Assembly (NCBI GenBank): GCA_023055425.1
Contig: JALGPY010000005.1
Location: forward strand, 9,015,501-9,079,500
DNA from: Linanthus parryae
Taxonomy: Eukaryota > Streptophyta > Magnoliopsida > Ericales > Polemoniaceae
Direction: 5' to 3'
DNA: 64,000 nt
The notes under the pieces were generated by a model. It was not told where the DNA came from, made no database searches, and was given only the letters and a program-made list of their open reading frames with translations. Position 1 is the stretch's first letter. Each line of letters starts with the position of its first letter. Shown piece by piece: positions 9,977 through 21,065 of the stretch. Made by a program: the position numbers and the translations under genes.

Positions 9977-10802
9977 TGGTGCCCTTTGATGGTATAACCC
10001 GGTTCTCTGACCCGTTCGACCCGGATTCCTTATCTTCATCCCGGTTCATGACAACTACCCTCTTCTTCGAAGCATTCTTGTCCTCAAGAATGGAATGAAA
10101 TTCGGGGAATTTGGCTTTCATGGCGTAAAAATCCTCCCAAGTTGCAGCATCTGCTGAGGCGTTTTCCCATTGGACTAGCACTTGAACTACTGGTTCGTTG
10201 TTGCGTTTTATCAGGCGGCGCTGCAAGATTTTGCTTGGCGGAACCCTAAATTGACCTTCCTCGTCAGTAGCCGGAATCGGCACCGCTTTGCCGACATGTT
10301 TCTTCAGGCGAGACACATGAAATGTGGAATGAATTCGTGATTGAGGGGGTAATTGAAGTTTGTATGCAACCTTGCCTATCTTCTGTAAGATTGGAAAGGG
10401 GCCATAGAATCTAGGCGCCAATTTTTTATTGCGTTTCAAGGCAATTGAGGTATGTCGATATGGTTGGAGACGAAGGTAAACCAAATCGCCTTGTTCAAAA
10501 ACTCTTTCAGGTCTCCTTTGATTGGCATAGAGCAGCATTCTGTCTTGAGCTTGTCTGAGGTTATCCTTCAAAAGGTCTAACATTTGTGCTCTTGCAGTGA
10601 GAAAGCCATCAACTTCTGGAGTTGTGCTTGTGAAGGGGTGAGTAATGCCAAACTGTGGATGGGAATAGCCATACAGAGCTTGGAAAGGAGTAGTCTTTAA
10701 ACCACCATGGAAGTGGGTATTATACCACCATTCAGCTAAGGTGAGCCATTTACTCCATTTCTTGGGTTGGTCACTTGTCATAGCTCTCAAGTACCCCTCC
10801 AA
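9972..10802 (-). pseudogene. Integrase C-terminal region with chromodomain (pol fragment)
   Basis: The frame begins in the integrase catalytic core downstream part (KWLTLAEWWYNTHFHGGLKT), continues through the GPY/F-like region (RNKKLAPRFYGPFPILQKIG, then FHVSRLKKHVG) and ends in a chromodomain (VQVLVQWENASADAATWEDF). In chromoviruses this domain steers the preintegration complex to particular chromatin. The frame is separated from the rest of integrase by a stop near 10805 and ends inside the LTR. Confidence 0.85.
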
Positions 10803-10810
10803 ACATTGAT

Positions 10811-11412
10811 TTAGTCTCTATGTTTGCCCATCTGGTATGCAGTGGAGAGGTGGAGTTTTGTACCTACCAATTTGAAGAGATTCTGCCAAAACTCACTAGT
10901 GAACACCTTGTCGCTATCTGAAATGGTGGTGGAAGGTAAACCATGGAGCTTAAAAATGTGTTCCAATAATTTGGTGGCAATAATGGGGGCTGTGTAGGGG
11001 TGAGAAAGGGGCACAAAGTGTGCATATTTAGTAAGTATGTCTACTACCACCCAAATAACACTCTTGTGGTCTGAGAGAGGAAGACCTTCAATAAAATCCA
11101 TGGAAATGTCTTTCCAAGGATGAGATGGGATTGGAAGAGGTTGTAGCAACCCAGGGTAATGTATATGTTCTATTTTCATTTGTTGACATACCCCACACCG
11201 AGTGACCAGTGAGTAAACTTATTTCTTAAGTGCTGGCCAATAGAAATATTGAGAGACTCTTTTGTAGGTACTTTGTATGCCAGAATGGCCACCCTCTCCA
11301 GAAGAGTGTGCTTGGTTGATGATGTCTTCTCTAAGTGATCCTCCAGTACCCACATAAATTTTGTTTTTGTAGAATAAAAAATCATTGGAATAAGAATAGC
11401 CTTTGACTTCAC
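10811..11412 (-). pseudogene. Integrase zinc-binding and core fragments
   Basis: Minus-strand frames 10811-11179 and the end of 11219-11860 together cover the HHCC zinc finger (HSSGEGGHSGIQSTYKRVSQ, then RCGVCQQMK) and the first part of the DDE core (DISMDFIEGLP; VVVDILTKYAHFVPL; STTISDSDKVFTSEFW). A TAA interrupts the finger near 11219. The region expected to supply the third acidic residue is replaced by unrelated residues before a stop, so the enzyme is dead. Confidence 0.82.
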
Positions 11413-11860
11413 CTTGTTGTACCAGTAGTTGAGTCATAATGAGCTGAATTGCTGCATCTGTAGCATAAATTTTCTTGACCTCTTCCATCCATTGTGGTTG
11501 GATGACAGTGATGGCTAGACAGTGAGGGTCATGTAACCGAGAAAGAGCATCAGCTACTTTATTGTCCACCCCTTTTTTGTACATGATTGTATAGTCTAAT
11601 CCCATGAGTTTTGAAACCCACTTGTGTTGAAGCATTGTTGAAACTTTCTGATCCAATAAATGCTTAAGGCTTTGATGATCTATCTTGATCACAAAAGCTC
11701 TTCCTTCAATGTAAGGTCTCCATTTCTGGACAGCTATTACAAGAGACAAAAGCTCTTTTTCATATGTAGACCAACCTAGGTGTTTGAGACCTAATGCTTT
11801 ACTGAAGAAGGCAATTGGGTGCCCTTTTTGCATAAGGAGAGCTCCTACCCAGAGTAACAT
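11219..11860 (-). pseudogene. RNase H domain of pol
   Basis: The frame contains GALLMQKGHPIAFFSKALG, STYEKELLSLVIAVQKWRPY, DHQSLKHLLDQK and NKVADALSRL, the standard succession of Ty3/gypsy RNase H motifs. It then runs into the linker and the start of the integrase zinc finger. A frame break near 11860 separates it from the RT. Confidence 0.85.
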
Positions 11861-12022
11861 GCATCTGTCTCAATCACAAAGGGTAGGGTAAATTGGGCAA
11901 GGCTAAAACTGGGACAGAGGTCATAGCTGATTTCAAGGTTTGGAAGGCTTGTGCAGCTTCTTCATACCAAGTAAAACCTCCTTTTTGAGTAATTGTGTGA
12001 GAGGTCTTGTAATGGTTCCATA

Positions 12023-12703
12023 TTATTGAATAAATTTTCTGTAATAACCTGTCAATCCCAAAAAACCTCTCAGACCCTTCAATGTAGTAGGTGGTGGCCA
12101 ATGCAGCATACTGTCAATTTTGGATGGATCCATTTGCACTCTTGCAGCAGTGACAATATGACCCAAATACTCCACTTTGTCTTGACCAAAGGCACATTTG
12201 GAGAATTTGACTAACAGCTGATGTTGTTGTAGAAGAGTGAGCACAATTTGTAAATGACCCAAGTGATCCTCTAGGGTGGGGCTGTAAATTAAAATGTCAT
12301 CAAAGAAAACTAAGACAAATCTTCTGAGATAGGGCCTGCAGAGAGAGTTCATCAATGCTTGAAATGTGGAGGGTGCATTAGTTAACCCAAAGGGCATAAC
12401 TAAAAATTCATAGTGACCCTCATGGGTTTTAAAAGCAGTTTTGTAGATGTCCTCCCCATGAACCCTGACTTGGTGGTAACCAGACCTTAGGTCTAATTTA
12501 AAAAAAAAAATTGCACCCCCAAGTTCATCTAAGAGTTCATCCACCAAGGGTATAGGAAATTTATCTTTGACAGTCATAGCATTCAACTGTCTGTAATCCA
12601 AACACATTCTCCAAGTGGAATCTTTTTTTCTAACTAGCAAAACATGAGATGAGAAGGGGTTGTTGCTAGGTCTAATGATCCTAGTATGCAGCATTTCACC
12701 CAT
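12023..12703 (-). pseudogene. Reverse transcriptase domain of pol
   Basis: The frame shows [57 protein letters not shown] and the catalytic FFDDILIYS box, then the thumb region YLGHIVTAARVQMDPSKI. The catalytic aspartate pair is intact. An adjoining frame, 11874-12101, continues toward RNase H after a shift. Confidence 0.88.
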
Positions 12704-12851
12704 TTGTTTTTCAATTTCAGCTTTTTGGAATGGTGGATATCTGTAGGGTCTGGAATCGAAGGGTACACTGCCTTCTTTTAAGGGTATGTGGTGGTCCTGG
12801 TCTCTGAGTGGGGGCAGGGACTGTGGTTCCCCAAAGACCCCTGGAAAGTGA

Positions 12852-13328
12852 TCAATTTAACTGCTGTATGTGGGGGTGGAGTGGAGGAGGATGAGGTGCA
12901 GTTAAGAGATTGACTGGATAAATGATGGAGTGAGGGTATACCTGTGTATGCTTATGATGTTCTTCACAACTCATAACCTGTAGGCCTTCTTTGTCCACTA
13001 GACCATGAAGAGTGTGTTGAGAGCTTAGTGAATTGTATGATAACTCCAACTTTTTGAAGTCCAAAGAAACAGGACCAAGTGCCTCCATCCATTGTACACC
13101 CAGAATAGCATCACAGCTGCCTAGGGAGAGGACTCTCATAGGTGCAGTAAATTGTTGACCTTGCATTTCCCAAGTGAAATTTGGGCATAGAGCTGCACTA
13201 ATCAAAGTGGTACCATCTGCTATAGAAACTTTGACTAGGGTGGTGGAGTATAAATGCAGACCTAGTTTCTTTGCAGTTACGGTGTCCACAAAATTGTGGG
13301 TGCTACCACTATCCACCAGCATGATCAA
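12852..13328 (-). pseudogene. Aspartic protease domain
   Basis: It starts MIMLVDSGSTHNFVDTVTAK, containing the DSG catalytic triad of retroviral-type proteases, and continues through ILGVQWMEALGPVSLDFKKL, the usual plant gypsy protease text. It is separated from gag by a short break near 13330-13350. Confidence 0.85.
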
Positions 13329-13349
13329 GTCATTTTTTTTGTACCTGCC

Positions 13350-14817
13350 TTAGAGTTTGATGGTGGTAGGGCCATTATGTCCAGCAATGGCATTGAGTGT
13401 GATATTGAGATCCCCAGTATCAGGCTTGAGTGTGTCTTCTTGGGGCATGAAGTCTTCTGATAATTGAGTAGGGGTGGGATTGAGTTGCTCTTCCTCTGCA
13501 ATTAATAAGTACAGTTGCTTTTTTTTGCAGGTGTGGCCTCTGAAGTAAGGTTCATCACAGAAACAACATTGGTTCTTCTCCCTTTTGCTATTAAGTTCAC
13601 TTTGAGTGAGTTTCTTGAAGTTTGATGAAGCATTGCTGGCTTGGGGTTCTGATGGTGAAGGAGTGGAGGAGCTAGAAGCTACTGTAGGGTGTGCATCAGA
13701 ATGTGGGTAATTGGTGATGGCCAAAGGTTTAGGAGCAGAGCTGGACAATGCCAAGGGTGTGGAGGTGGAGGTTTTGGAATGAAATCTGGGTTTAGGAGTA
13801 GTCGCTTCCAGAAATGTTTCTTGAAGAAGAGCTAAATGTATGGCTTCTTGAAGAGTCTTGGGTCGCAATAGGGTAACCAAATGTTTGACTTCCAATTTGA
13901 GGCCACTAATGAAAACTAAAGTGAAGAATTCTTCATTAAGGCCAGGGTGTCTCATGAGAACCCTCATTCTCAATTCTTCAAAATGAGAGTGATATTGTTC
14001 AACTGAGGAGTCTTGGTTGAGTCTACATAATTTCCCCACAACATCTTCAAAGGGGTCAATAAATTTGAGACAAAGTTCTTCACTAAATCTTTCCCACAAT
14101 AGTGTGTCAATATTGTGATAGGTATTTCTAAACCACATAGCAGCTTTACCTTCAAGGTGAAGAGAAGCTAATGCAACTTTTTGTGTGCTTGTTGCAGGAA
14201 AAAAAGTGAAGTATCTGGAGCATTTCTGCAACCAACCCCTGAGATCGGAGCCTTCAAACTTTGGGAATTCAATATGTGGGAATCTTGCAGGAAATCCAGG
14301 TGCATGAGTGTATTGATACGAGGTTTGAAGGTGATTTTGTAGTGGTGGAGACTGGAATGGATATGGCAGGGTGGTGGTTGGATAAACAGGGTTATGATGG
14401 TTGGGAGAAAAGGGGTGGGTGAGGTGGATAAACATGGTTTCTGGGGTTGTGGGTGTGTGGGTTGGGAGAATTTCTGGGTGGAAAAGCCTCAGGTTGGGTG
14501 GTTCTGTGAGAAAGAGGAGATGGAAGAGAGAGGTGAACAGATGGGGTGTGATGTGGAGTAGAAAACACAATATTCTCAGCAATAGTGGAGGAAGCCATTA
14601 CCTCTTTGCCTTTGTCCAATCTGGGTGGAGGGGGATCTGAATGTTCCTTGTTGATAAGCTGTGTAATCACAGTTTCAAATTGGCTCTGCAGCTGACCCAT
14701 TTTGCCAGTCATTTCTGTCAATCTTTCTTCCATGGTGGCCATGGATTCATTGTGTTGATGTTGGTTGGCAGCAAGTTCAGCTCTTAGGGAGGATTCAATA
14801 TCATCAACCTTCCCCAT
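13350..14817 (-). pseudogene. Gag (two overlapping frames)
   Basis: Frame 14392-14817 gives an N-terminal coiled coil (MATMEERLTEMTGKMGQLQS). Frame 13350-14582 continues with the core capsid-like text IEFPKFEGSDLRGWLQKCSR and KAAMWFRNTY, then a CCFCDEPYFRGHTCKKK zinc-knuckle-like motif. A frame change near 14400-14560 divides them, and a T-rich stretch there makes slippage-type decay likely. Confidence 0.82.
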
Positions 14818-14825
14818 AAGAGAGA

Positions 14826-14838
14826 GGCTCTGATACCA
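14826..14838 (-). other. Primer binding site, initiator tRNA-Met
   Basis: The minus strand reads TGGTATCAGAGCC, complementary to the 3' end of plant initiator tRNA-Met, three bases from the inner end of the right LTR. Confidence 0.92.
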
Positions 14839-14841
14839 TAT

Positions 14842-15216
14842 TGTAACAGCTACAGAGTGGGTTGATTCAAAAGAAAGAGAAGAGTGTCACTGCAGCTCAC
14901 AGTGACCTCAGAGAAGCTTTAATGGAGTAATTGCAGAAAAAAATGAAGAACAATGCAAAAAAGTAAGGAAAAAATGCAATTTAGATAATAACTTTCTTTC
15001 TTGTCCTCCTCATACCATCGTACGAATACATATACCATGCTTTCATCAGCTGTTTCATGTGCAGGAAGGTTACAAGAAGAGAGCAGAAAGATAAGGTTAA
15101 GAGATAAGGACAACTACTACAGCTCAGCTAATGGAAATAAGAGAATATAATGTTCAGTTATGGGGACAAGATAGTCATTTGTGCTTGGCCACGTAACCCT
15201 TGCTGCAACGGTCACA
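14842..15216 (-). repeat. 5' LTR of the decayed chromovirus
   Basis: It runs TGTAACAGC to GGTCACA on the plus strand, so TG...CA on both strands. It is matched by 9600-9976. Confidence 0.88.
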
Positions 15217-15240
15217 TGGTGGCCTTCTTTATTGAAACGT

Positions 15241-16059
15241 AGCAGAGTATCTTCAACAACTCTCTGGCAGCTGACTCAGTATTATAAAGTACCCAGAGAC
15301 GACTTTCCATAACCCCCCATAGCCACCACCCACCGCCACTTTCCCTCCTCATTTCCGATCTCACACACAGAGAAGGAGTGGAAATTCTCCGTGAGATTTC
15401 ACCCACAGACGGACGACTAGACGGAACGGGTGAATGCCTTGTTGGAGTTGTACTTGAGGCACTACGTGAGTGCCAACCAGAAAGATTGGACGAACCTCCT
15501 GGACATAGCCCATTCTCATATAACGTGCAGCGGTCAGAGGCGACGGGGAAGAGTTTGTTAGGCTACTTTGGGCCTAGGATATGTCCTGGCCCATTTAGCC
15601 CACATAGTTGCCCATTCTCTAGAATAGTCTTGTAGTTGTAGGCTACAATATTGTGCAGGACTCTCTAGAATAGTCCCTTGTAACTATCTTAGGCTATATT
15701 ATGGGGGAAGGTTCTAGGCCTTCGATCCTAGCCGTTATATTAGTTCATCTCTAGATCCTTCATAGGGGGGAGTACTTGTATAAATAGAGAGGGGCTCACT
15801 TACTCAAACCCATCATCGATCATCCACACATCCAACAAGTTGTAATCTCTCTCATTGCAATACAAGTTCCTTTCATTGTTAATGGATAATGAAAGAATGA
15901 AATCCGGATAAATACCAATCCCTACTACAGGTAAAAAACCTAGCGATTGAAAACATGATGATGGAGTGGACGCACGAGATCTCCACCAACCTACATGTGA
16001 AGGCCAATAGCAATACCTCATAGGCCACCCCATGTGGTGGCCCTGGTCCCAGCAGCTGG
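15241..16059 (+). repeat. Duplicated block, copy D: HPAT-upstream copy + integrase fragment + LTR-like piece
   Basis: Three parts lie in order. First (about 15241-15410) is a copy of the sequence directly upstream of the HPAT gene at 41328. Second (about 15435-15560) is a gypsy integrase fragment readable across a frameshift (LRHYVSANQKDWTNLLDIAH then SYNVQRSEATGKSLL). Third is a piece with TATAAATAGAGAGGGG at about 15779 that looks like an LTR promoter. The last 100 bases belong to the unidentified sequence X. The same arrangement recurs at 34888-35114 plus 38697-39290. The Tekay element cuts this copy at 16059, and it resumes at 27640. Confidence 0.75.
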
Positions 16060-18373
16060 TGTAACACCCCCAAATGGCCCAAGCCAGAGACCCTGGGATG
16101 TCACTCCGTACCCGAGAGGAGCCCGGATACAAGGAGATTTTATAACATGGATCGCAAGCACAAACATCCACCATAATAAATTTAAATCCAATTAAAAACA
16201 ATGTATCATCATGAACCTTCGTCCCAGCCACAAACCGGCAAAAACAACTAAAGTGTGTAAACTTACTAAAGAGTTCAATTTCAAATAAAACAATACTACT
16301 AATAATGTTCCGTGTGATGCGCGTCCCCTTCTATGCCCGATAACCTTCTTCTAAACCTGTGGTGCGGAATGAAAAAGAAACACCACAGTACAAAATCAGC
16401 ATTGAAATACTGGTAAGCAAACATCCAAATATGTAAAACGATGATGGACAGTTATAAAACAAAGACTCATTTGTAAGTAAGAGTTTTTCGCAAACACAGC
16501 GGTAATAAAGTTGACTCTTGTATTAAAACATAAGAGTTCCCAATTCCATAGTATATTTTCAAACCAATTTCCATAATATATTTCCAAACCAATTTCCATA
16601 ATCATTAGGAAAAATCCAAATCCAGTGTTAACTTCATTCCGTTAACAAAACCAAACAAATCCATTATTACTTTGTTGTGACGGGGAAAACCAAATAACCA
16701 CAGCGTGCATGACCTTAAGTGTCGACACCCCCCAAAGACTACGCCGGTCAGAGGAGTGAGTACATGTTACTATCCGGGGACTTGCAACCGGATTAAAAAG
16801 AGACGGGACCGCAGCCAACCGCCCAAAAGAATAATAAAGTCCCGCACAACATCTTCCACTTTACGTTATAGTTCATTCATTATCATGGTGATATTTTCAT
16901 CAAAAACATTTAACAAGTAGAAATCGCATCTTCCAAGTCATGTATCATGTAAACACATTTTGAGACGTAACAAATCGAATATTCGTTTGACACGAAAGAG
17001 ATAAGCACACTAGGCTTGGCACATTTACTTACCTCAAAGCAAATTCCGACAATAGAAATCAATCAACGTACTCTACGTACTCGTCGTCGACGAACTCGTT
17101 ACCTACACATAACAATATGCTAATCAAACCAATATTCTAGCAATATACTTGCTATACTAATTACATGCATATGATAGTCCATGGTTTAGGGTTCTAACAC
17201 TTCCCCAACATCTCATTCTATTCATGCTCCAAAATAAACCCAAAGCTTTGCTTCAAAATCCCCTAACCTAAAGCATACATAATCCATCATAACTCCACCA
17301 AATCTATTACTCCAGTTTCCCAAACAGATCATGGTCTAAAAACAGTTCCATTGGATTCAAAACGTTCGAAATAATAAGTTTAGCCTCAAACGGATCTTAG
17401 TTTCGATTCCTGAATAAAAAATTACACTAGTTTCAAGTTTCCAACTTCATTCAAAATATCCATACGGGAATTGTCAATCTTCATGAAACTTTTCCCCCAA
17501 GCATCTAGTTCATCATATAATCATACTAAACCTAATATAACATAATTCCCACATTCAAATCAGATTGTTATCCACCTATTATGATCATTCAAACTCCCAA
17601 ATCATTCAATCAAACTTCTCTTTCAAACTAGGGTTTCTTCCCAACATCCAAGAACATGATAAACCCTAAAACTTGATAATAAATCTTACGAATCCATGAA
17701 CAATGATCCTAACCCTAACAAACTGAAATTTAAAGATTACATGCAACCTACATGAATCATGAACAAGTGATCACAAGATCAAGAGATCAACAAGAGAAAA
17801 GAGAAGAAGAAACAAAACAACCCAACCCCGCTCAAACCCGCCGCCCATGGAGGGGGACGGAGAGAGAGGCGGACGGGGTAGAGAGAAAAGAAAGAGAGAA
17901 AGAAAAGAGAAAGAAAGAAAAGAGAAAAAGAGAGAGAGAGAGAAATATTACCTTGCCGGAAAAGAGAGAGAGAGCGGCGGCGGTGGGGGTGTGCCGTCGG
18001 GTAGAGTGAGAGAGAGTGAGAGAGGGACGGGTGAGAGTGAGGGATGTGAGGGAGAGATTAGAAAAATAGGAGAGTGAGGGTTTTTATGAGAGTTGGAAAT
18101 AAAATCAACTTCATAAGTAAGAAACCCTCTAGAATTAGGAAACTTTTACGTAGGAAGAAATTTAGGTCAAAAGACACTTATTTCCCCTTAGTTTTGCCAA
18201 AAGACAAACACCTCCCCCAAACTCAAGTAAAAGACACTAAAACCTTTGATTAAAGTCACAAAGTTCCCCCCAAACTCTCAAAGCGTTATAATTAACTCTC
18301 TATAATTACTTTAACTTCCCAATACTTATAATAATATCACAAAATACCCGTAGTCACAAAACGGGGTATTTCA
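16060..18373 (-). repeat. 3' LTR of the Tekay-like element
   Basis: It runs TGTAACACCCCC to GGGGTATTTCA. It contains a long AG-rich block (17790-18070) and an internal CCTTAAGTGTCGACACCCCC segment shared with other plant gypsy LTRs. ORFs within it are not genes. Confidence 0.93.
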
Positions 18374-18390
18374 TCCTTCCCTCCTTAAAG
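18374..18390 (-). other. Polypurine tract
   Basis: On the minus strand the sequence TTAAGGAGGGAAGGA directly precedes the 3' LTR, the expected primer for plus-strand DNA synthesis. Confidence 0.75.
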
Positions 18391-18622
18391 AGAACTTCGT
18401 CCTCGAAGTTTAAACAAAAACCTCCCTCCTAAATAAGAAACTGTCCTTGAAGTTTAAACTAAACTTTTAACCACAATAAGGTATACACCTTCCCTCAATA
18501 GTACGGCTACTAAATGCAACCTAAGGTCATAAATGATATGCAATATACTACAAGTAGTATTGTATTAAAGAAAAACGAAGGATTACATCCTCTCCCCCTT
18601 AGAGGAGTGACGTCCTCGTAAC

Positions 18623-18931
18623 TCAAGGTACCTCGTCAAACAAATGAGGGTACTTCTTCCTCATATCATCTTCCGCTTCCCAAGTTGCCTCTTCAGTGAG
18701 GTGGTTAGTCCATAAGACTTTCACAATCTTGACACTCTTGTTACGGGTGTTCCTTGTCTTGGTGTCTAAAATCTTGACAGGCTGTTCTTCATAACTCAAA
18801 GACGGGTCCAGTTCTACTGGTTCGGGATCTAATACGTGAGATGCATCAGGCATATACTTCTTCAGCTGCGATACGTGAAATACGTTATGAACACGACCTA
18901 AATTCGACGGTAAATCCAATCGATAAGCCAC
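18623..18931 (-). pseudogene. Chromodomain and integrase C-terminus of the Tekay-like element
   Basis: The frame starts MAYRLDLPSNLGRVHNVFHV, the end of the integrase GPY/F module. It finishes with a chromodomain (VKIVKVLWTNHLTEEATWEA) ending 18623. It is cut from the upstream integrase by an in-frame TAG near 18945 and a one-base insertion near 19040. Chromodomains of this class are thought to bind methylated histone H3. Confidence 0.9.
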
Positions 18932-19028
18932 TTCTCCAATCTTCTATATAACATCATATGGTCCAATGAATTTCGGGCTCAACTTCCCTTTCTGATTGAA
19001 CCTCATGACTCCCTTAGTCGGCGAAACT

Positions 19029-21065
19029 TTAAGAAATGCTTTTTTCTCCAACTTGAAATTCCAACGGTCTTCTTTTCTGATCCGCGTAAGATTTCTGTCT
19101 ATCCTGCGCTGCCTTCATTCGCTGCTGTATAAGTCTCACTTGATCTGTCATCTCTTCAATAAGTTGTGGACCAATTACTATTGTTTCACTTATGTAGTTC
19201 CAACACAACGGTGTTCTACACTTCCTTCCATACAACGCCTCATGTGGTGCCATTCCAATACTGGTGTGATAACTGTTGTTGTAGGAGAATTCTATCAAAG
19301 GTAATCTATCAACCCATGAACCTTGAAAATCCATAACACACGATCTTAGCATATCTTCCAACGTCTGGATTGTTCTTTCGGTTTGTCCATCTGTAGCCGG
19401 GTGAAATGCCGTGCTAAACTTCAGCTGAGTTCCTAGTGCCTCCTGAAGTGCTTTCCAGAAGTGAGAAAGAAAATTGGGATCTCTGTCGGAAACTATAGAG
19501 CTTGGTACTCCATGATACCTTACAATGTTCTTCATATACGCATCAGCTCTTTGTTCCATATTCCATGTGTCTTTCATCGGAATAAACCTTGCTGTCTTGG
19601 TCAATCTGTCGACTACGACCCAAATCTGATTCAGTCCGTTCTTTGATGTCGGTAACGCAGTCACGAAATCCATCGAAATAGAATCCCACTTCCAAACTGG
19701 GACGTCTAATGGTTGTACTAAGCCTCCCATTCTTTTATGTTCAAACTTCACCTTTTGACAAGTTAGACATTTTGCCACAAATTCTGCCACTTCTTTCTTC
19801 ATGTTAGGCCACCAAAACATCTTCTTCATGTCCTTATAAAGTTTGTCACCTCCTGGATGTACTGAGTAGGGTGTGTTGTGCGCTTCTCGCATCAACTTCT
19901 CCTTAGTTTCCGTACACTTATGTGGTACACACCATCTTCCCTTGTAACGAATGCTTCCATCTTCATGGATCTTGAAATCTTTTGCTTGGCCTTCTGCAAT
20001 CTTCTTCTTTATCCTTTCCAGCTTCACATCTCCTGGCTGGTTACTCCTTATTTCTTCCAAAATATCTGGCACAACTGTCATATTCCCAAGGATATTCCTT
20101 ACTCCTCCTTGTTCTACAACTTCAATTCCAAGTTTTCGGAACTCTCGGCATAGCCGATCTGGCAAAACTAGCATAGTATCCAAAGTATGGCTCGACTTTC
20201 GGCTTAACGCATCAGCTACTACGTTTGCCTTCCCTTCATGGTATTGGATACGCAAATCATAATCCTTTATGACTTCTAACCAACGTCTTTGCCTGTTATT
20301 TAGCTCTTTCTGCGTGAAGATGTACTTGAGACTGCTATGATCCGTATACAATCTACACACAGATCCATAAAAGTGATGTCTCCATATCTTCAATGCGAAT
20401 ACTATTGCTGCAAGTTCTAAATCATGCGTAGCATAGTTCTCTTCATGAGTTTTCAGTTGTCTTGAAGCATAAGCAATAACTCTTCTTTCTTGCATAAGCA
20501 CGCATCCTAAACCCTTCTTCGATGCATCACTGTAAACATCAAATTCGCCAGAATCATTGGGTAAAGCTAAGACAGGTGCGGTCGTTAACTTTTCCTTCAA
20601 TGTATGGAATGCTTCTGCACAATCTTCACTCCACTGATACCTTACCGTCTTCTTGGTTAGTGTAGTAAGCGGTCTAGCGATCTTTGAGAAATCCTTCACG
20701 AAACGCCTGTAATATCCTGCTAATCCAAGAAAACTTCTTACTTCAAACACATTCTTCGGAGTAGGCCAATCCTTCACTGCCGAAATCTTTCCTGGATCCA
20801 CGGATATTCCTTCCTTGGAGATTATGTGACCCAAAAATGGAACGTGTTTTAGCCAAAACTCACACTTCGAGAGTTTAGCATATAACTTCTCATGTCTCAA
20901 AGTTTCTAGCACTTCTTTGAGGTGTTCTTCGTGTTCTTCCTCGCTCTTTGAATACACAAGGATGTCATCAATAAAGACGACCACGAAACGATCTAGAAAC
21001 GTCCTCATAACACGATTCATTAGATCCATAAATACTGCTGGAGCATTGGTTAGACCAAAAGGCAT
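19029..21065 (-). pseudogene. RT C-terminal half, RNase H and integrase of the Tekay-like element
   Basis: A 678-codon open frame starting [20 protein letters not shown]. It contains the RT active site [11 protein letters not shown], RNase H ([39 protein letters not shown]), the integrase HHCC finger ([18 protein letters not shown]) and the DDE core ([47 protein letters not shown]). All catalytic positions I can check are present. It is separated from the upstream part by a one-base deletion in an A run near 21110, and ends early through a one-base insertion near 19040. Confidence 0.93.

Larger units (their letters stand above)
9600..15216 (-). mobile_element. Ty3/gypsy chromovirus, decayed, 5.6 kb
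   Basis: Two direct LTRs (9600-9976 and 14842-15216, about 375 bp) enclose minus-strand gag, protease, RT, RNase H, integrase and a chromodomain in Ty3/gypsy order. The tRNA-Met primer site abuts the right LTR, confirming minus-strand polarity. Coding is broken into at least seven frames by stops and shifts. The short length, short LTRs and C-terminal chromodomain suggest the Reina-type chromoviruses, an inference. I could not find a clean 5-bp target duplication: the left flank is GCTTGG and the right flank TGGTGG. Confidence 0.9.

Noticed and set aside
15800..16231. 143-codon minus-strand ORF
   Set aside because: It spans the junction of the duplicated block and the Tekay LTR, and the LTR part is repeated at 25277-25495. 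It is a chance frame in repeats.
17752..18077. Arg/Glu/Lys-rich ORFs in the LTR
   Set aside because: They arise from the AG-rich stretch of the Tekay LTR, with a near copy at 27010-27350. Low complexity, not a gene.
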